Shown here one piece after another: positions 16,725-25,375 of a stretch of DNA of 64,000 nt. The position numbers and the translations under genes were made by a program. Within the stretch, counting starts at the first letter, position 1. The number at the start of each line of letters is the position of its first letter. The stretch is from JAXLWB01 sp046328715 (lineage in GTDB: Bacteria > Chloroflexota > Anaerolineae > Caldilineales > Caldilineaceae): positions 1 to 64,000 of the forward strand of contig JAXLWB010000016.1 of NCBI GenBank assembly GCA_046328715.1, read 5' to 3'. Below the pieces are notes generated by a model. It saw only the letters and a program-made list of their open reading frames with translations. It ran no database searches and was not told the origin of the DNA.

Positions 16725-17161
16725 GGGGCAGGTGGCGGATAGCAGAGCTCCGCACGTCAGTAAGGGGCGCAAGTGGCAGGTGGCGAGTCAGTTCGCATTC
16801 TGTATTGACTCCATTGGTTACAGAACAACAAACCTTACATTAAACCTACATAAAGACTTTTCAAGTTCTCGCTTCTCGTCCCCTTACAAACATGCGGGAT
16901 TCCGATACTCGTCACGCACCACTCCCCCTTACTAACGTGCGGGGTTCTGATGACTCGCCACTCGCCACTTACCACAACTACCTCAGATCGTCACATCAAC
17001 CTTCACGGCGTAGCATAAGGACAATGAAACTCAACAACATACCAAGATGAAAATGGCATATTCGAGATTTGAGTCACTTTAGAAAATGTGACGCTCGATA
17101 ACTCCGCATCTTGCAACCTGCAACCTGCAACCGCCCTTTTCATCATACTTAAAGGCGAACC
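16725..17161. other. 437-bp repeat-rich spacer
   Basis: No gene. It contains the composite palindrome 16744-16985, then an AT-rich segment and ACCTGCAACCTGCAACCGC direct words at 17115-17135. A promoter for the reductase-like gene was not identified. Confidence 0.5.
16744..16985. repeat. Nested composite of GCACGTCAGTAAGGGG arms and ggcaggtggcgag words
   Basis: The left arm AGAGCTCCGCACGTCAGTAAGGGG (16744) pairs with CCCCTTACTAACGTGCGGGGTTCT (16925). A third, degenerate copy of the right arm lies at 16880-16904. The word pair GTGGCAGGTGGCGAGTCA and TGACTCGCCACTCGCCACTT forms a second, overlapping inverted repeat. It looks like one element inserted into, or recombined with, another. Confidence 0.75.
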
Positions 17162-19342
17162 ATGAAAGAGATCGTCGTCATTCATCTAAATCAGGAAAAT
17201 CAGGATTCCTCGGTCCGATTTCTAAACACAGAAGTTCTTATCCACCGCCGTGGCTGTGGTGGTGATGTCGCCAAGACACGCGCCTTGCTTCAGGAGTTTG
17301 ATGGTAAGGTTGACGCACTGGCGTTAGAAGGATTACCTGCCGAACTCTACCTGGGAACTACCCATCGTGCCCACGAAGTCGGCGCTCCATTAAAGACAGA
17401 AGTCAAAACAACACCCTTGGTCGATGGTGGTGGCGTCCGTGATGGCCTGGAGCGCTGGGCCGTCATTCTGGCTGACCGGGCCGAGCCGGGCATCTTTGCC
17501 CGCAAACGTGTGCTGATGACACCAGGGATGAACCACACTGGGCTAGCCCAAGCACTCGAACGGCGTGGCTGCACCCTACGTTATGCCGATCCGATCATCT
17601 ACTTTGACCTGCCCAACTTTCCCGGTGTCGGCAGCAAATTTACACTAGATCAAGCTGCCGGCCCGACGCTAGAGCGGCTCAAGGATGCGCCCTTCCGTCG
17701 CCTTTATCCGCAACCCGGTCAAGCCAAACACGAACGCAGTTCCGAGCCCTTCTTATGGGCCGATGTGTTGGCGGGTGATATCGGTGCCGTGCTGCGCTAC
17801 GCGCCCACCGACTTGAAACATAAGACGGTCGTGGTTGAACATGCCAGCGAGGCAGACTTTGAGGAGTTACGTAAACGAGGTGTCACCCTTGCTGTCACAC
17901 TGATGCCACCTGTGGTTGAAAAGGGATTAGGCGAGTGGTCAGCCGCTACGCTCGAAGCACTCTTGGTGGCACTGCGTCCTGACCCTGCGGCCCCACTCAA
18001 CGAAGATACCTATCTCGACTTGATGGCCGGCCTACAATGGACACCGACCATTCGCTACTTGCAGCCAACCGAGGCGGGGATCAACCGTTTTTCTTTTGTG
18101 ATTCACCCACTCAACATTCACTTTATTCACAATCATCCCTTGTTTCGCTGGACAAAGTATTTGCCCGACACCTTAGTCGAGGAAGTGGCAGCTTATATGC
18201 CGCCCATGTATCTCTCGCGCATTACGGGTGGAAAATCGCCAACGACCGGACAGCGCATCGAAGGCATTCTCCTCTCCTTAGCATCCACGCCGCGCATGAT
18301 GATGAAGCACGACGAGCACTTTACCTATAAACAACTGAACCAGACCGCCCGCATTGCCGAGCGCATGGGTGCCCGCATCATGGGCTTGGGGGCCTTTACT
18401 AGCGTGGTAGGCGATGCTGGCATTACGGTAGCCAACGAAGCAGATATTGCCATCACCAGCGGTAACAGTTTGACCGTGGCGATGACATTAGAAGCAGCCA
18501 AAAAAGCGGTACAACTCATGGGTGCCAACGATCTGAGCAAGGGCAAGGCAATGATCGTCGGTGCCACCGGCTCGATTGCCTCGGTTTGTTCACGGTTGAT
18601 CGCTCAGGCGATTGGCAACGTCGTGCTTGTCTCGATCGAGCCGGAGAAGCTGCTTGAGTTGAAACGCACCATCCAACGTGAGACGCCTGGTGCCGAAGTC
18701 ACCATTGCCACCAAAGCTGGCGATCTGATTTCTGACTGCGACTTGGTCATCACTGCTACCTCGGCCTTTGGTCAACGCGTAATCGACATCTCCAAGTGCA
18801 AACCCGGCGCTGTCATCTGCGATGTCGCTCGTCCACCCGATATCAACCCTGCGGAGGCGGCACTGCGCCCCGATCTGTTAGTGATCGAGAGTGGCGAAGT
18901 ACTGATTCCTGGGAATATTGACTTTGGCTATGATATTGGTTTGCCGCCCAAGACATCCTACGCCTGTTTGGCCGAGACAGCACTGCTGGCAATGGATGGC
19001 CGTTTTGAGGATTACACGTTGGGCCGCAACATTTCGATGGAGCGGGTCAAGGAGATCTACAAACTCTCACTCAAACATGGCTTTCAATTGGCGGGCTTGC
19101 GCTCGTTCGAGAAGTATGTCAGCGACGAAGACATTGCCCGCCGCCGCGCCCTAGCCGAGCAGTATCGCAACGATCCAGCACTCTTTGAACGGGTCAAAGC
19201 CGACGCCAGCCGTAAACTGCAAGCGATTCCGGTGATGGCCAAGGGGGTCAAAGCGTCGAACGGACAAGGTTGGAAATGGGCAGGATTGGCAGTAGGCGCT
19301 ACAATAATGCTCTTGCTGGGAAGAAGAGCGGTGAGACAGTAG
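17162..19342 (+). CDS. Large dehydrogenase: acyl-ACP-reductase-like C-terminal half fused to a quinate-dehydrogenase-annotated N-terminal domain
   Basis: 726 residues. The C-terminal half (about 310-660) resembles cyanobacterial long-chain acyl-ACP/CoA reductases. Shared blocks are a family-like helix before GLGAFTSVVGDAG, a GNSLTVAMTLEA segment and a Rossmann VGATGSIASVCSRLIAQ with DVARPPDINP after it. The N-terminal ~290 residues (HRRGCGGDVAKTRALL, KVDALALEGLPAELYLG, KRVLMTPGMNHTGLAQAL) resemble proteins annotated as quinate 5-dehydrogenase, from memory. The tail GWKWAGLAVGATIMLLLGRR is a probable membrane anchor. The protein may reduce a fatty-acyl or other thioester at the membrane with NAD(P)H; this is inference. 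It is followed by a MEMO-like gene and a polyprenyl synthase, a possible lipid cluster. Its last codons lie in a word repeat. Confidence 0.65.
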   Translation: MKEIVVIHLNQENQDSSVRFLNTEVLIHRRGCGGDVAKTRALLQEFDGKVDALALEGLPAELYLGTTHRAHEVGAPLKTEVKTTPLVDGGGVRDGLERWAVILADRAEPGIFARKRVLMTPGMNHTGLAQALERRGCTLRYADPIIYFDLPNFPGVGSKFTLDQAAGPTLERLKDAPFRRLYPQPGQAKHERSSEPFLWADVLAGDIGAVLRYAPTDLKHKTVVVEHASEADFEELRKRGVTLAVTLMPPVVEKGLGEWSAATLEALLVALRPDPAAPLNEDTYLDLMAGLQWTPTIRYLQPTEAGINRFSFVIHPLNIHFIHNHPLFRWTKYLPDTLVEEVAAYMPPMYLSRITGGKSPTTGQRIEGILLSLASTPRMMMKHDEHFTYKQLNQTARIAERMGARIMGLGAFTSVVGDAGITVANEADIAITSGNSLTVAMTLEAAKKAVQLMGANDLSKGKAMIVGATGSIASVCSRLIAQAIGNVVLVSIEPEKLLELKRTIQRETPGAEVTIATKAGDLISDCDLVITATSAFGQRVIDISKCKPGAVICDVARPPDINPAEAALRPDLLVIESGEVLIPGNIDFGYDIGLPPKTSYACLAETALLAMDGRFEDYTLGRNISMERVKEIYKLSLKHGFQLAGLRSFEKYVSDEDIARRRALAEQYRNDPALFERVKADASRKLQAIPVMAKGVKASNGQGWKWAGLAVGATIMLLLGRRAVRQ

Positions 19343-19410
19343 GACAGTAAGTCAGTGACACAGTTTATACTGACTTACTGTCTCACTGACTTACTGTTCC
19401 ACTGATTCAC
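19331..19410. repeat. Word-repeat inverted repeat (gacagtaagtcagtg/cactgacttactgtc type)
   Basis: Left arm GAGACAGTAGGACAGTAAGTC and AGTGACACAG; right arm CTGACTTACTGTCTCACTGAC and TTACTGTTCCACTG. It includes the last codons and stop of the reductase-like gene. The words recur at 61940-62013. Confidence 0.88.
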
Positions 19411-19421
19411 GGAAACCAACT

Positions 19422-20318
19422 ATGAGCAAAGTCGAGTACGACGAACTTCAACGTGGCATTTTGGCCCTTTATGCACGAGAACATACTGCATTGGGCGAAG
19501 TTGGCACAATCACCCATTTGGAGCGGGGCAAGGCGCTGAGCGATCAGTACCAGTTAGGACAAACCTTGGCTGATGGAGGTGTGGCACTCTTTCCCCATGC
19601 AGGAGTTGCCGATTGTGGCTATCAGATTGCAGCCTGTGTTCATGCGGCGCTCGATTCAGGCAAGGAGAAGGTGGTCGTGATCAGTGTCCTCCACGCCTTT
19701 ACGCCTGCCATGGACGAAGCCCGGATCAAGGTCAATCAAGGTGACGATCCAGCCAACTATCCCTTCTGGGGCATCCAGGGTTCGGGCATTGAGTGGCGGG
19801 AAGAGTGGAAGAGCGACCATGTGCTGATCAGTTGGCATCACTTTTGGAATGCTGAGGTCAAACGTCGAGGGCTGAAGGATGCGCCACAATTGCTCACTCG
19901 CTTTCCCTATCTAGCAGGTGGACATCCTGAAAAATTACCTGGCATCGACTTGCTTGCCCGTGAATGCGAAAACGCAGCCATCGTCACCACGGCCGATCCC
20001 TTTCACCATGGCATCGGCTACGGTCACAAGCCCGAAGAAGCGCTGGAATGGGACAAGGGCGGGAGAGAAGCAGCCCGGCAAAGTATCGAAAACGGCATCA
20101 AACTGTTGGAAAAAGCCGATTACTGGGGCTACAATCAACAATGTGCGCGTGACAAAAGTGATGCTCGTGATGCAGGACAGACCTTCCGCTACATTCGTGG
20201 TCCCATGCAAGGACGAATTCTTGATCTCACCGTCAGCGACGCCAGCGAACTCTATCGCCAACCGCCGCCGACTTGGGTGGGTACGGCGCTGATTGAATGG
20301 AAGAAAATTAATGCGTGA
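19422..20318 (+). CDS. MEMO-like / class III extradiol dioxygenase-fold protein
   Basis: 298 residues. The spaced motifs FPHAGVADCG, VVVISVLHAF and VTTADPFHHGIGYG parallel the PHAG, GPSHH and SDxxHWG blocks of MEMO proteins, whose His residues line the metal-like site of the class III dioxygenase fold. The function of bacterial MEMO proteins is not settled, and no reaction can be assigned. It lies 79 bp after the reductase-like gene and 106 bp before a polyprenyl synthase on the same strand, so they may serve one pathway. It has no signal peptide and is likely cytoplasmic. The last residues (KKINA) run into a word-repeat element. Confidence 0.55.
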   Translation: MSKVEYDELQRGILALYAREHTALGEVGTITHLERGKALSDQYQLGQTLADGGVALFPHAGVADCGYQIAACVHAALDSGKEKVVVISVLHAFTPAMDEARIKVNQGDDPANYPFWGIQGSGIEWREEWKSDHVLISWHHFWNAEVKRRGLKDAPQLLTRFPYLAGGHPEKLPGIDLLARECENAAIVTTADPFHHGIGYGHKPEEALEWDKGGREAARQSIENGIKLLEKADYWGYNQQCARDKSDARDAGQTFRYIRGPMQGRILDLTVSDASELYRQPPPTWVGTALIEWKKINA

Positions 20319-20413
20319 GACGTGATGCGTGATTTTGTGATCTCTTGTTTCTACTCTTACCGATTGTAGAATCAAGATGACCTAAAATTCACGCATCACG
20401 CATCACGCTTCAC
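20311..20413. repeat. Word-repeat inverted repeat (atgcgtgat/atcacgcat type)
   Basis: ATGCGTGAGACGTGATGCGTGAT on the left pairs with ATTCACGCATCACGCATCAC and GCTTCAC on the right, around an AT-rich centre. It covers the stop of the MEMO-like gene. Confidence 0.85.
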
Positions 20414-20424
20414 AACCAACTCTC

Positions 20425-21459
20425 ATGCAAAAATCCTCACTCTCCATCTTCCTCGGCGAATGGTTGCCGAAGATTGAAGTTGAAATCCGCGCTCTGCTTG
20501 ATGATGGCGAAGCCTCTGTCAGCAAGCATTATGGCATGATGCACTATCACATGGGCTGGGCGGATGAGCAACTGCGTCCCGTGCAGCTTCCGGCAGGCAA
20601 ACGGCTGCGTCCGATCTTTCTAATGCTGGCCTGTGCCGAAGTCGGTGGCGACCCGCTGCGGGCCTTGCCGGCGGCGGCGGCAGTCGAATTGCTGCACAAC
20701 TTTTCGTTGATCCACGATGATATTGAAGATGGAGATGAGGCACGCCGCCACCGACCGACCGTATGGAAGGTGTGGGGAGTGCCGCAGGCGATCAATGCGG
20801 GGGATGGCATGTTTACGCTGGCTTTTGCCGCCATGCAACGGCTACGTCAACGCGATGTTTCCAACTCGACCGTGCTTAAGGCGCTCGACACCTTTACCCA
20901 AACCTGCCTCGAACTGACCGAAGGTCAACATCTGGACATGAGCTTTGAACAGCGTGACGAGGTGACGGTTAGAGAGTACATGCGCATGATCCAGGGCAAG
21001 ACTGCCTCACTAGTGGGTGCTTGCGTCTCGATTGGCGCGCGGGTTGGCAATGCCTCGGACGAAGTCTGCGATGCGCTACAGCGCTTTGGTCAGGCCGTGG
21101 GCATGAGCTTTCAGATCCGCGATGACATTCTTGGCATCTGGGGCGACCCGACGGTGACGGGCAAACCTGCGGGCAACGATGTGCTGCGGCGCAAGAAGAG
21201 TTTCCCAATGCTCTATGCGCTCAACCATCCTGGACTGGGCGAGCAGTTTGAAGCCTTGTTGGGTGATGATTTTCGCGCCGACAAGTTACCCAACGCATTG
21301 GAGATCCTCGAAAAAAGCGGCGCACGCGAAGAAGCCGAACGCGCCGCCGAAGCATGGCACCAAGCCAGCGTTGCCGCCCTACAACAAGCGCTCGGCAGCG
21401 AAGCCTCCAGCAGCGCTCTGTGGGCCTTGGCAGATAGCCTGTTAGCAAGACAAAGTTAA
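20425..21459 (+). CDS. Polyprenyl (isoprenoid) diphosphate synthase
   Basis: 344 residues with both Asp-rich motifs: the first in LIHDDIEDGDEARRHRPTVW, the second in FQIRDDILGIWGD. The substrate-binding GKRLRP and KKSFPMLYAL segments are also present. It condenses isopentenyl diphosphate with an allylic diphosphate to make a trans-prenyl chain, for example for quinones or carotenoids; chain length is not deducible with confidence. Cytoplasmic. It is the third gene of the run that includes the acyl-reductase-like and MEMO-like genes. Its stop is 1 bp from the stop of the convergent DinB-like gene. Confidence 0.92.
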   Translation: MQKSSLSIFLGEWLPKIEVEIRALLDDGEASVSKHYGMMHYHMGWADEQLRPVQLPAGKRLRPIFLMLACAEVGGDPLRALPAAAAVELLHNFSLIHDDIEDGDEARRHRPTVWKVWGVPQAINAGDGMFTLAFAAMQRLRQRDVSNSTVLKALDTFTQTCLELTEGQHLDMSFEQRDEVTVREYMRMIQGKTASLVGACVSIGARVGNASDEVCDALQRFGQAVGMSFQIRDDILGIWGDPTVTGKPAGNDVLRRKKSFPMLYALNHPGLGEQFEALLGDDFRADKLPNALEILEKSGAREEAERAAEAWHQASVAALQQALGSEASSSALWALADSLLARQS

Positions 21460-21460
21460 T

Positions 21461-21934
21461 TCATTTCAACGCCGTCGCCAGAAGATCAATCTGTCCAATA
21501 TGATGTGCAGCGTGGATCAAGTTGCGGTGGATCGCTTGAATTACCCGAAGTGATTCACCGCGGATCATAATCGTTTTCTCGAAATCTTCTTCCTCTAACG
21601 CCTGCAAGGCTCCAAATGCAATCGCCCACGCCTCATCCCAACGTCGCATCAGAACAACTCGCTCATTTCCTTCATCGACAAACTCGCTTGGCCGGTTGCG
21701 GTCTGGCTTTTCGCCATCGGTCGTCAAAAAGTCGGTCCAGCGCGAGCGGAAGTTGCCAGCGATGTGTTTGACCAGAATGGCAATGCTGTTGGTGTGATCG
21801 TCATTGTGATCGCCAAGAGTCGCAAAAAAGGTGCGATCATCACAGCGAGCGAGCGCGTCATCCGCCCATTTTTTCTGTTCTTGATATTGAGCAATGATGT
21901 TAGTCTTGAACGCTTGAATAAAGTGATTGGTCAT
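21461..21934 (-). CDS. DinB-like DUF1572 family protein
   Basis: 157 residues from ATG 21934 (MTNHFIQAFK). The four-helix DinB fold is suggested by HNDDHTNSIAILVKHIAGN and IRGESLRVIQAIHRNLIHAAHHIGQIDLLA. The metal-ligand histidines are kept (LVKHIAGN and the HxxHHIGQ end). Members of this superfamily include thiol-dependent transferases, but DUF1572 proteins have no established activity. A longer frame upstream is open only because it crosses the start of the divergent SDR gene. The two ATGs are 13 bp apart, so the promoters must lie inside the opposite genes. Confidence 0.8.
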   Translation of the reverse strand: MTNHFIQAFKTNIIAQYQEQKKWADDALARCDDRTFFATLGDHNDDHTNSIAILVKHIAGNFRSRWTDFLTTDGEKPDRNRPSEFVDEGNERVVLMRRWDEAWAIAFGALQALEEEDFEKTIMIRGESLRVIQAIHRNLIHAAHHIGQIDLLATALK

Positions 21935-21947
21935 GGAGTTTTTTCCT

Positions 21948-22799
21948 ATGGGAAAGTATGTGGTGGTCACCGGCACTTCGACAGGAATCGGATACGCCAT
22001 TGCACAAGAACTGCTGCAGCAAGGGTATCACGTCTTTGGCAGTGTGCGCAAGCCTGAGGACGGGGAGCGACTGCGTGCCGAGTTGGCGAGTGAGTGTTTT
22101 ACCCCGCTGTTTTTTGATGTGACCGACGCTCGTGCAGTTCATGCAGCGGCTGACCAGGTTGCCCAGATCGTCGGCGATCAAGGCTTGGCCGGACTGGTCA
22201 ATAACGCGGGCATCGTGGTGCCTGGACCGCTTCAACACATCACCATGGAGGAAGCCCGCCAACAATTTGATGTGAACGTTTTTGGTGTGCTTGAAGTCAC
22301 CCAAGCATTTCTACCACTACTTGGTGCCCGCAAACCTTGTCTACATCCGCCTGGGCGAATCGTCAACATCAGCTCGGTGAGCGGACGTATGGCCTATCCA
22401 TTCCTGGGTCTCTACGCCGCTTCCAAACATGCGCTGGAGGCAATCAACGACAGTCTGCGCCGGGAGCTGATGCTCTATGGCATTGATGTGATCTCGATCC
22501 AGCCGGGAACGATTCGTACAAACATCTGGCGTAAGGCCGAGGCAGTGGATATGGAACGTCTGGCCCAAACTGATTACTATGCGGTCGGCAAACGTATGGC
22601 CACCTACTCGATCAGCATGGGCAAAAACGCCCGTTCACCTGAGGTTGTGGCCAAACGGGTACGTCACGCCCTCGAAGCCCTTCATCCTCGTCCCCATCTC
22701 GCTCTGCCCGATAGTGCCATCGGCTGGTGGATCATGCGTGCACTGCCTGTGCGTTGGCTCGACTGGTTGATGGCGCAGCGGTTGGGGATTGGGAGATAG
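21948..22799 (+). CDS. Short-chain dehydrogenase/reductase
   Basis: 283 residues of classical SDR: cofactor motif TGTSTGIGYAIA near the N-terminus, NNAGIV, catalytic Ser in NISSVSGR and catalytic YAASK in LYAASKHALEAIND. NAD(P)H-dependent oxidoreductase of unknown substrate; the relatively long C-terminal region resembles retinol/17-beta-type SDRs. ATG 21948 was chosen because earlier ATGs overlap the start of the divergent gene. The final residues (LGIGR) are encoded in a GGGATTGGGAGATAGGAGATT word repeat. Confidence 0.9.
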   Translation: MGKYVVVTGTSTGIGYAIAQELLQQGYHVFGSVRKPEDGERLRAELASECFTPLFFDVTDARAVHAAADQVAQIVGDQGLAGLVNNAGIVVPGPLQHITMEEARQQFDVNVFGVLEVTQAFLPLLGARKPCLHPPGRIVNISSVSGRMAYPFLGLYAASKHALEAINDSLRRELMLYGIDVISIQPGTIRTNIWRKAEAVDMERLAQTDYYAVGKRMATYSISMGKNARSPEVVAKRVRHALEALHPRPHLALPDSAIGWWIMRALPVRWLDWLMAQRLGIGR

Positions 22800-22860
22800 G
22801 AGATTAGAGATTGGAAGATGGGGCTCTCCTCATCTCCTCAACTCTCCATCTCCCCACCTC
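22785..22860. repeat. Word-repeat inverted repeat (gggagatagg/ctccatctcc type)
   Basis: GGGATTGGGAGATAGGAGATT and AGAGATTGGAAGATGGGG on the left; CTCTCCTCATCTCCTCAACTC and TCCATCTCCCC on the right. It contains the SDR stop and reaches the stop of the convergent hydrolase gene. Confidence 0.8.
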
Positions 22861-23935
22861 AATCCACATTCGCCAACGCACAATTTACAATCGACTGCAA
22901 CCTCGGATACCACGTTTCGCGACCGCTACGGGCATGAGTATTGCTGACGAGCGCAACGACAACATTCGCCTCTGGATCGACCATCAATTGACAGCCGCTG
23001 GCACCGCCATGTCCAAAGCTGCGGAGGGAGGCCAGTTCCGAAAAGATCCCTGGCGAATGTTCGGTTTGCAAGCAAAATCCCAGCCCCCACGGAATGATAT
23101 TCCCAGGGCTACCCAGGGCGGGAATGGCAGGTTGCCCTCTCACCAACCCAGTTTGCACCGTTGTCATCGCCCGTACCGTTGCTTCGCTGTGAATGCGCGG
23201 TCCGCCTGGCGCGAAGTGCAAGGCGAACCGCACTACGTCGGCAGCCGAAGCAACCACACCAAAGGCCGGATGCGCCAGCCCAAGGGCATAGGCCGAATTG
23301 TACATGGCACCCTCGGTGCCTTCGGCCATCACAGCATGAACCTTGGCAATCTGTGAGTGGAGCGCAGCCGGTGGCGGGAACCAGGTCTGCTCCAATCCCA
23401 TCGGCTTGATCACCAAGTTTTGCACCAATTCGTGAAAGGGCGTGCCAGTCACGGTCGCGGCGACATGGCCAGCGAGCAGGTAGTGATAATCGGCATAGGC
23501 GATGCTGGTGCCGGGCGAAAAGTTTAGAGGTGCACGATACATTTCTTCAATCAGGTCACTGAGTGGCGTCTGTGCAATCAGTCGTGCCTCCATCTCGGGC
23601 GATTCGTAGATCATGCCTGCCGTGTGGGTTAGGAGATGGCGGAGGCGCACCAGTTCTCGCCCTTCCCCAGTGAACTTGGGCAACACTTGGCTCACAAGTG
23701 TACTGAGCGGCAATTCGCCCATCTCCATCAATTTCATAATTGCCGCCGCGCTGTAAACTTTGGAGATCGAAGCAAGCGGCCAGAGGACATTGGCGGAGGC
23801 AGGCAAGCCTGGTGCGGCGTCGCCTGCGTAATACTCGTACACGATTTGGTTGTGACGAGCAACGACTAAAGCAGCCCCGCTGAAGCTGCCTTGTTGGATA
23901 TACTTATCAATCAGAGTAGAAGGATTTGAGATCAT
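22859..23935 (-). CDS. Serine hydrolase of the beta-lactamase class C / esterase fold
   Basis: 358 residues. The nucleophile motif SxxK is SISK in WPLASISKVYSAAAIMKL. The second motif is YAD (in IAYADYHYLLAG) in place of the commoner YxN, and HGGASG takes the KTG/HxG position. LRHLLTHTAGM is typical of family S12. No signal peptide is seen, so it is probably a cytoplasmic esterase or peptidase and not a resistance enzyme. Its ATG overlaps the stop of the preceding GNAT gene by 4 bp, so the pair is probably co-translated. Confidence 0.88.
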   Translation of the reverse strand: MISNPSTLIDKYIQQGSFSGAALVVARHNQIVYEYYAGDAAPGLPASANVLWPLASISKVYSAAAIMKLMEMGELPLSTLVSQVLPKFTGEGRELVRLRHLLTHTAGMIYESPEMEARLIAQTPLSDLIEEMYRAPLNFSPGTSIAYADYHYLLAGHVAATVTGTPFHELVQNLVIKPMGLEQTWFPPPAALHSQIAKVHAVMAEGTEGAMYNSAYALGLAHPAFGVVASAADVVRFALHFAPGGPRIHSEATVRAMTTVQTGLVRGQPAIPALGSPGNIIPWGLGFCLQTEHSPGIFSELASLRSFGHGGASGCQLMVDPEANVVVALVSNTHARSGRETWYPRLQSIVNCALANVD

Positions 23936-24453
23936 AAGGAGTTGATTGGCTCTCGAACAAGTTCATATAGCAATTCACTGGCGACCGATTCTATGTCAGT
24001 TTGCGGATCAACTAACCGCATCCCTAATCGCTCCAGAACATGGATACTACGAATATTTTCTTTATCTACAACGGCAATCATGCGTTCAAGCGCAAGTTGT
24101 TCAAAGCCAGCTTGGATAAGAGCTCGGCAGGCTTCGCTGGCAAATCCTTGTCCCCACGCGTTCCGGGCTAGCCCAAAGAAAATCTCTCCTCGCTTGGCTT
24201 CCTGCAACAGCCCACACAACCCAATCAGTTGTTCATTTTCGCGAAGTTTGATCGCAATGGCACCAAGTCCACTTTGCTCCACTTGAGCAATAAAGGTTTG
24301 CAATAGTTGTTCTGTTTCGTCCCGTGTCAATGTCCCTCCAGTAAACCGTTTGACAATCGGGTCACTTTCAAGCAAATAAAGAGCATCCCCATCTGACTTC
24401 ACGAATGGTGTTAATTGAAGGCGCAAAGTATTAATTGGATATTGTATGCTCAT
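23932..24453 (-). CDS. GNAT acetyltransferase (RimJ/RimL type)
   Basis: 173 residues from ATG 24453 (MSIQYPINTLRLQLTPF). The fold is recognised from the N-terminal strand, the acetyl-CoA loop region (LARNAWGQGFASEA) and ENIRSIHVLERLGMR. A longer in-frame reading exists to 24567, but it runs through the perfect 18-bp palindrome at 24481-24546 and has no family match, so it is rejected. It would acetylate an amine or protein N-terminus; substrate unknown. It is co-translated with the downstream hydrolase. Confidence 0.87.
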   Translation of the reverse strand: MSIQYPINTLRLQLTPFVKSDGDALYLLESDPIVKRFTGGTLTRDETEQLLQTFIAQVEQSGLGAIAIKLRENEQLIGLCGLLQEAKRGEIFFGLARNAWGQGFASEACRALIQAGFEQLALERMIAVVDKENIRSIHVLERLGMRLVDPQTDIESVASELLYELVREPINSL

Positions 24454-24480
24454 GATATGTGGCTCAATCAGTAACGAGTC

Positions 24481-24546
24481 AGGTGCGTCGCACTGTCTAA
24501 ACGAGGTTTGTATGACCAAATAGCTTGAAGACAGTGCGACGCACCT
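24481..24546. repeat. Perfect 18-bp inverted repeat AGGTGCGTCGCACTGTCT
   Basis: AGGTGCGTCGCACTGTCT at 24481-24498 is exactly complementary to AGACAGTGCGACGCACCT at 24529-24546, with a 30-base loop. It lies between the nitroreductase stop and the GNAT start, both on the minus strand. Confidence 0.92.
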
Positions 24547-24574
24547 AAGCATGAATAGGTACTTCAATCGTTAT

Positions 24575-25246
24575 TTACAGAATTGTAACAAACTCCTCCA
24601 GTTTCTTCTTCTCCAGCGCATGTCTTGGCACCTGCGCATTCTTCGCCGGATAACCGACCACCAAATTGAGAAAAGCGCGTTCATTCTTCGGGCGATTGAG
24701 AATCTCGGCCAGGAAGTTCATCGGGCTGGGCGTGTGGGTGAGGCAGGCCAGACCCGCGTTGTGCAGCGCGGCGATCAGAAAGCCAGTAGCAATGCCCACC
24801 GACTCCTGGGTGTAGTAATGCTTGACCTTGTTGCCTTCGCTATCTAGTCCATAGGATTGGGCAAAGATCACGATCAGGCAACCGGCATGGTCGATGAACG
24901 ATTTATCAGCGTCGGTGCCTAGTGGAGCCAAGGCATTGAGCCACTCGTCCGAAGCGCGTTCAGTATAAAAGGCTCGCTCTTCCTCTTCAGCAGCCAGGCG
25001 AATCTTGTGTTTAACCTCCGGGTCCGTCACGACGACAAAGTGCCACGGCTGCTGATTGGCCCCGCTTGGTGCACGCCCCGCCGTTGCTAAACAGTGACGA
25101 ATCACCTCTAGCGGCACAGAACGATCAGCAAAGTCACGCGTGCTGTGGCGCGTTTTGAGCAGTTCAAAGAAAGCGCGTGCCCGCTCGACCATTTCAGCTT
25201 CAGGGTACTCATGAAAGTCTAAGGGCACGGAGGGTACTTCTTGCAT
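24575..25246 (-). CDS. Nitroreductase-family FMN enzyme (iodotyrosine deiodinase-like)
   Basis: 223 residues from ATG 25246, which has AAGGA upstream. Family signs: the FMN-phosphate contact RHSTRDFADR, APSGANQQPWHFVVV and the C-terminal LVVGYPAKNAQVP. The long insertion around residues 85-110 (EEEERAFYTERASDEWLNAL) is the active-site lid of the BluB/IYD subgroup. The expected activity is flavin-dependent reduction or dehalogenation of a phenolic or other substrate. The neighbours do not identify the substrate. Confidence 0.85.
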   Translation of the reverse strand: MQEVPSVPLDFHEYPEAEMVERARAFFELLKTRHSTRDFADRSVPLEVIRHCLATAGRAPSGANQQPWHFVVVTDPEVKHKIRLAAEEEERAFYTERASDEWLNALAPLGTDADKSFIDHAGCLIVIFAQSYGLDSEGNKVKHYYTQESVGIATGFLIAALHNAGLACLTHTPSPMNFLAEILNRPKNERAFLNLVVGYPAKNAQVPRHALEKKKLEEFVTIL

Positions 25247-25375
25247 AGGTTGTCCTTCTTTCAGATGGGTTGGAGATGGCGTCATTCTATCATGAACGAA
25301 AGCCGTACGACCAGAGAGAAGATGACCAAATGCTTTCCGGTCAGTATCAAAACTATGGTATACTTTGGATCAATG

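Noticed and set aside
22859..23935. Antibiotic-resistance beta-lactamase
   Set aside because: Serine hydrolase fold only; no signal peptide, YAD instead of YxN, and many such cytoplasmic esterases exist.
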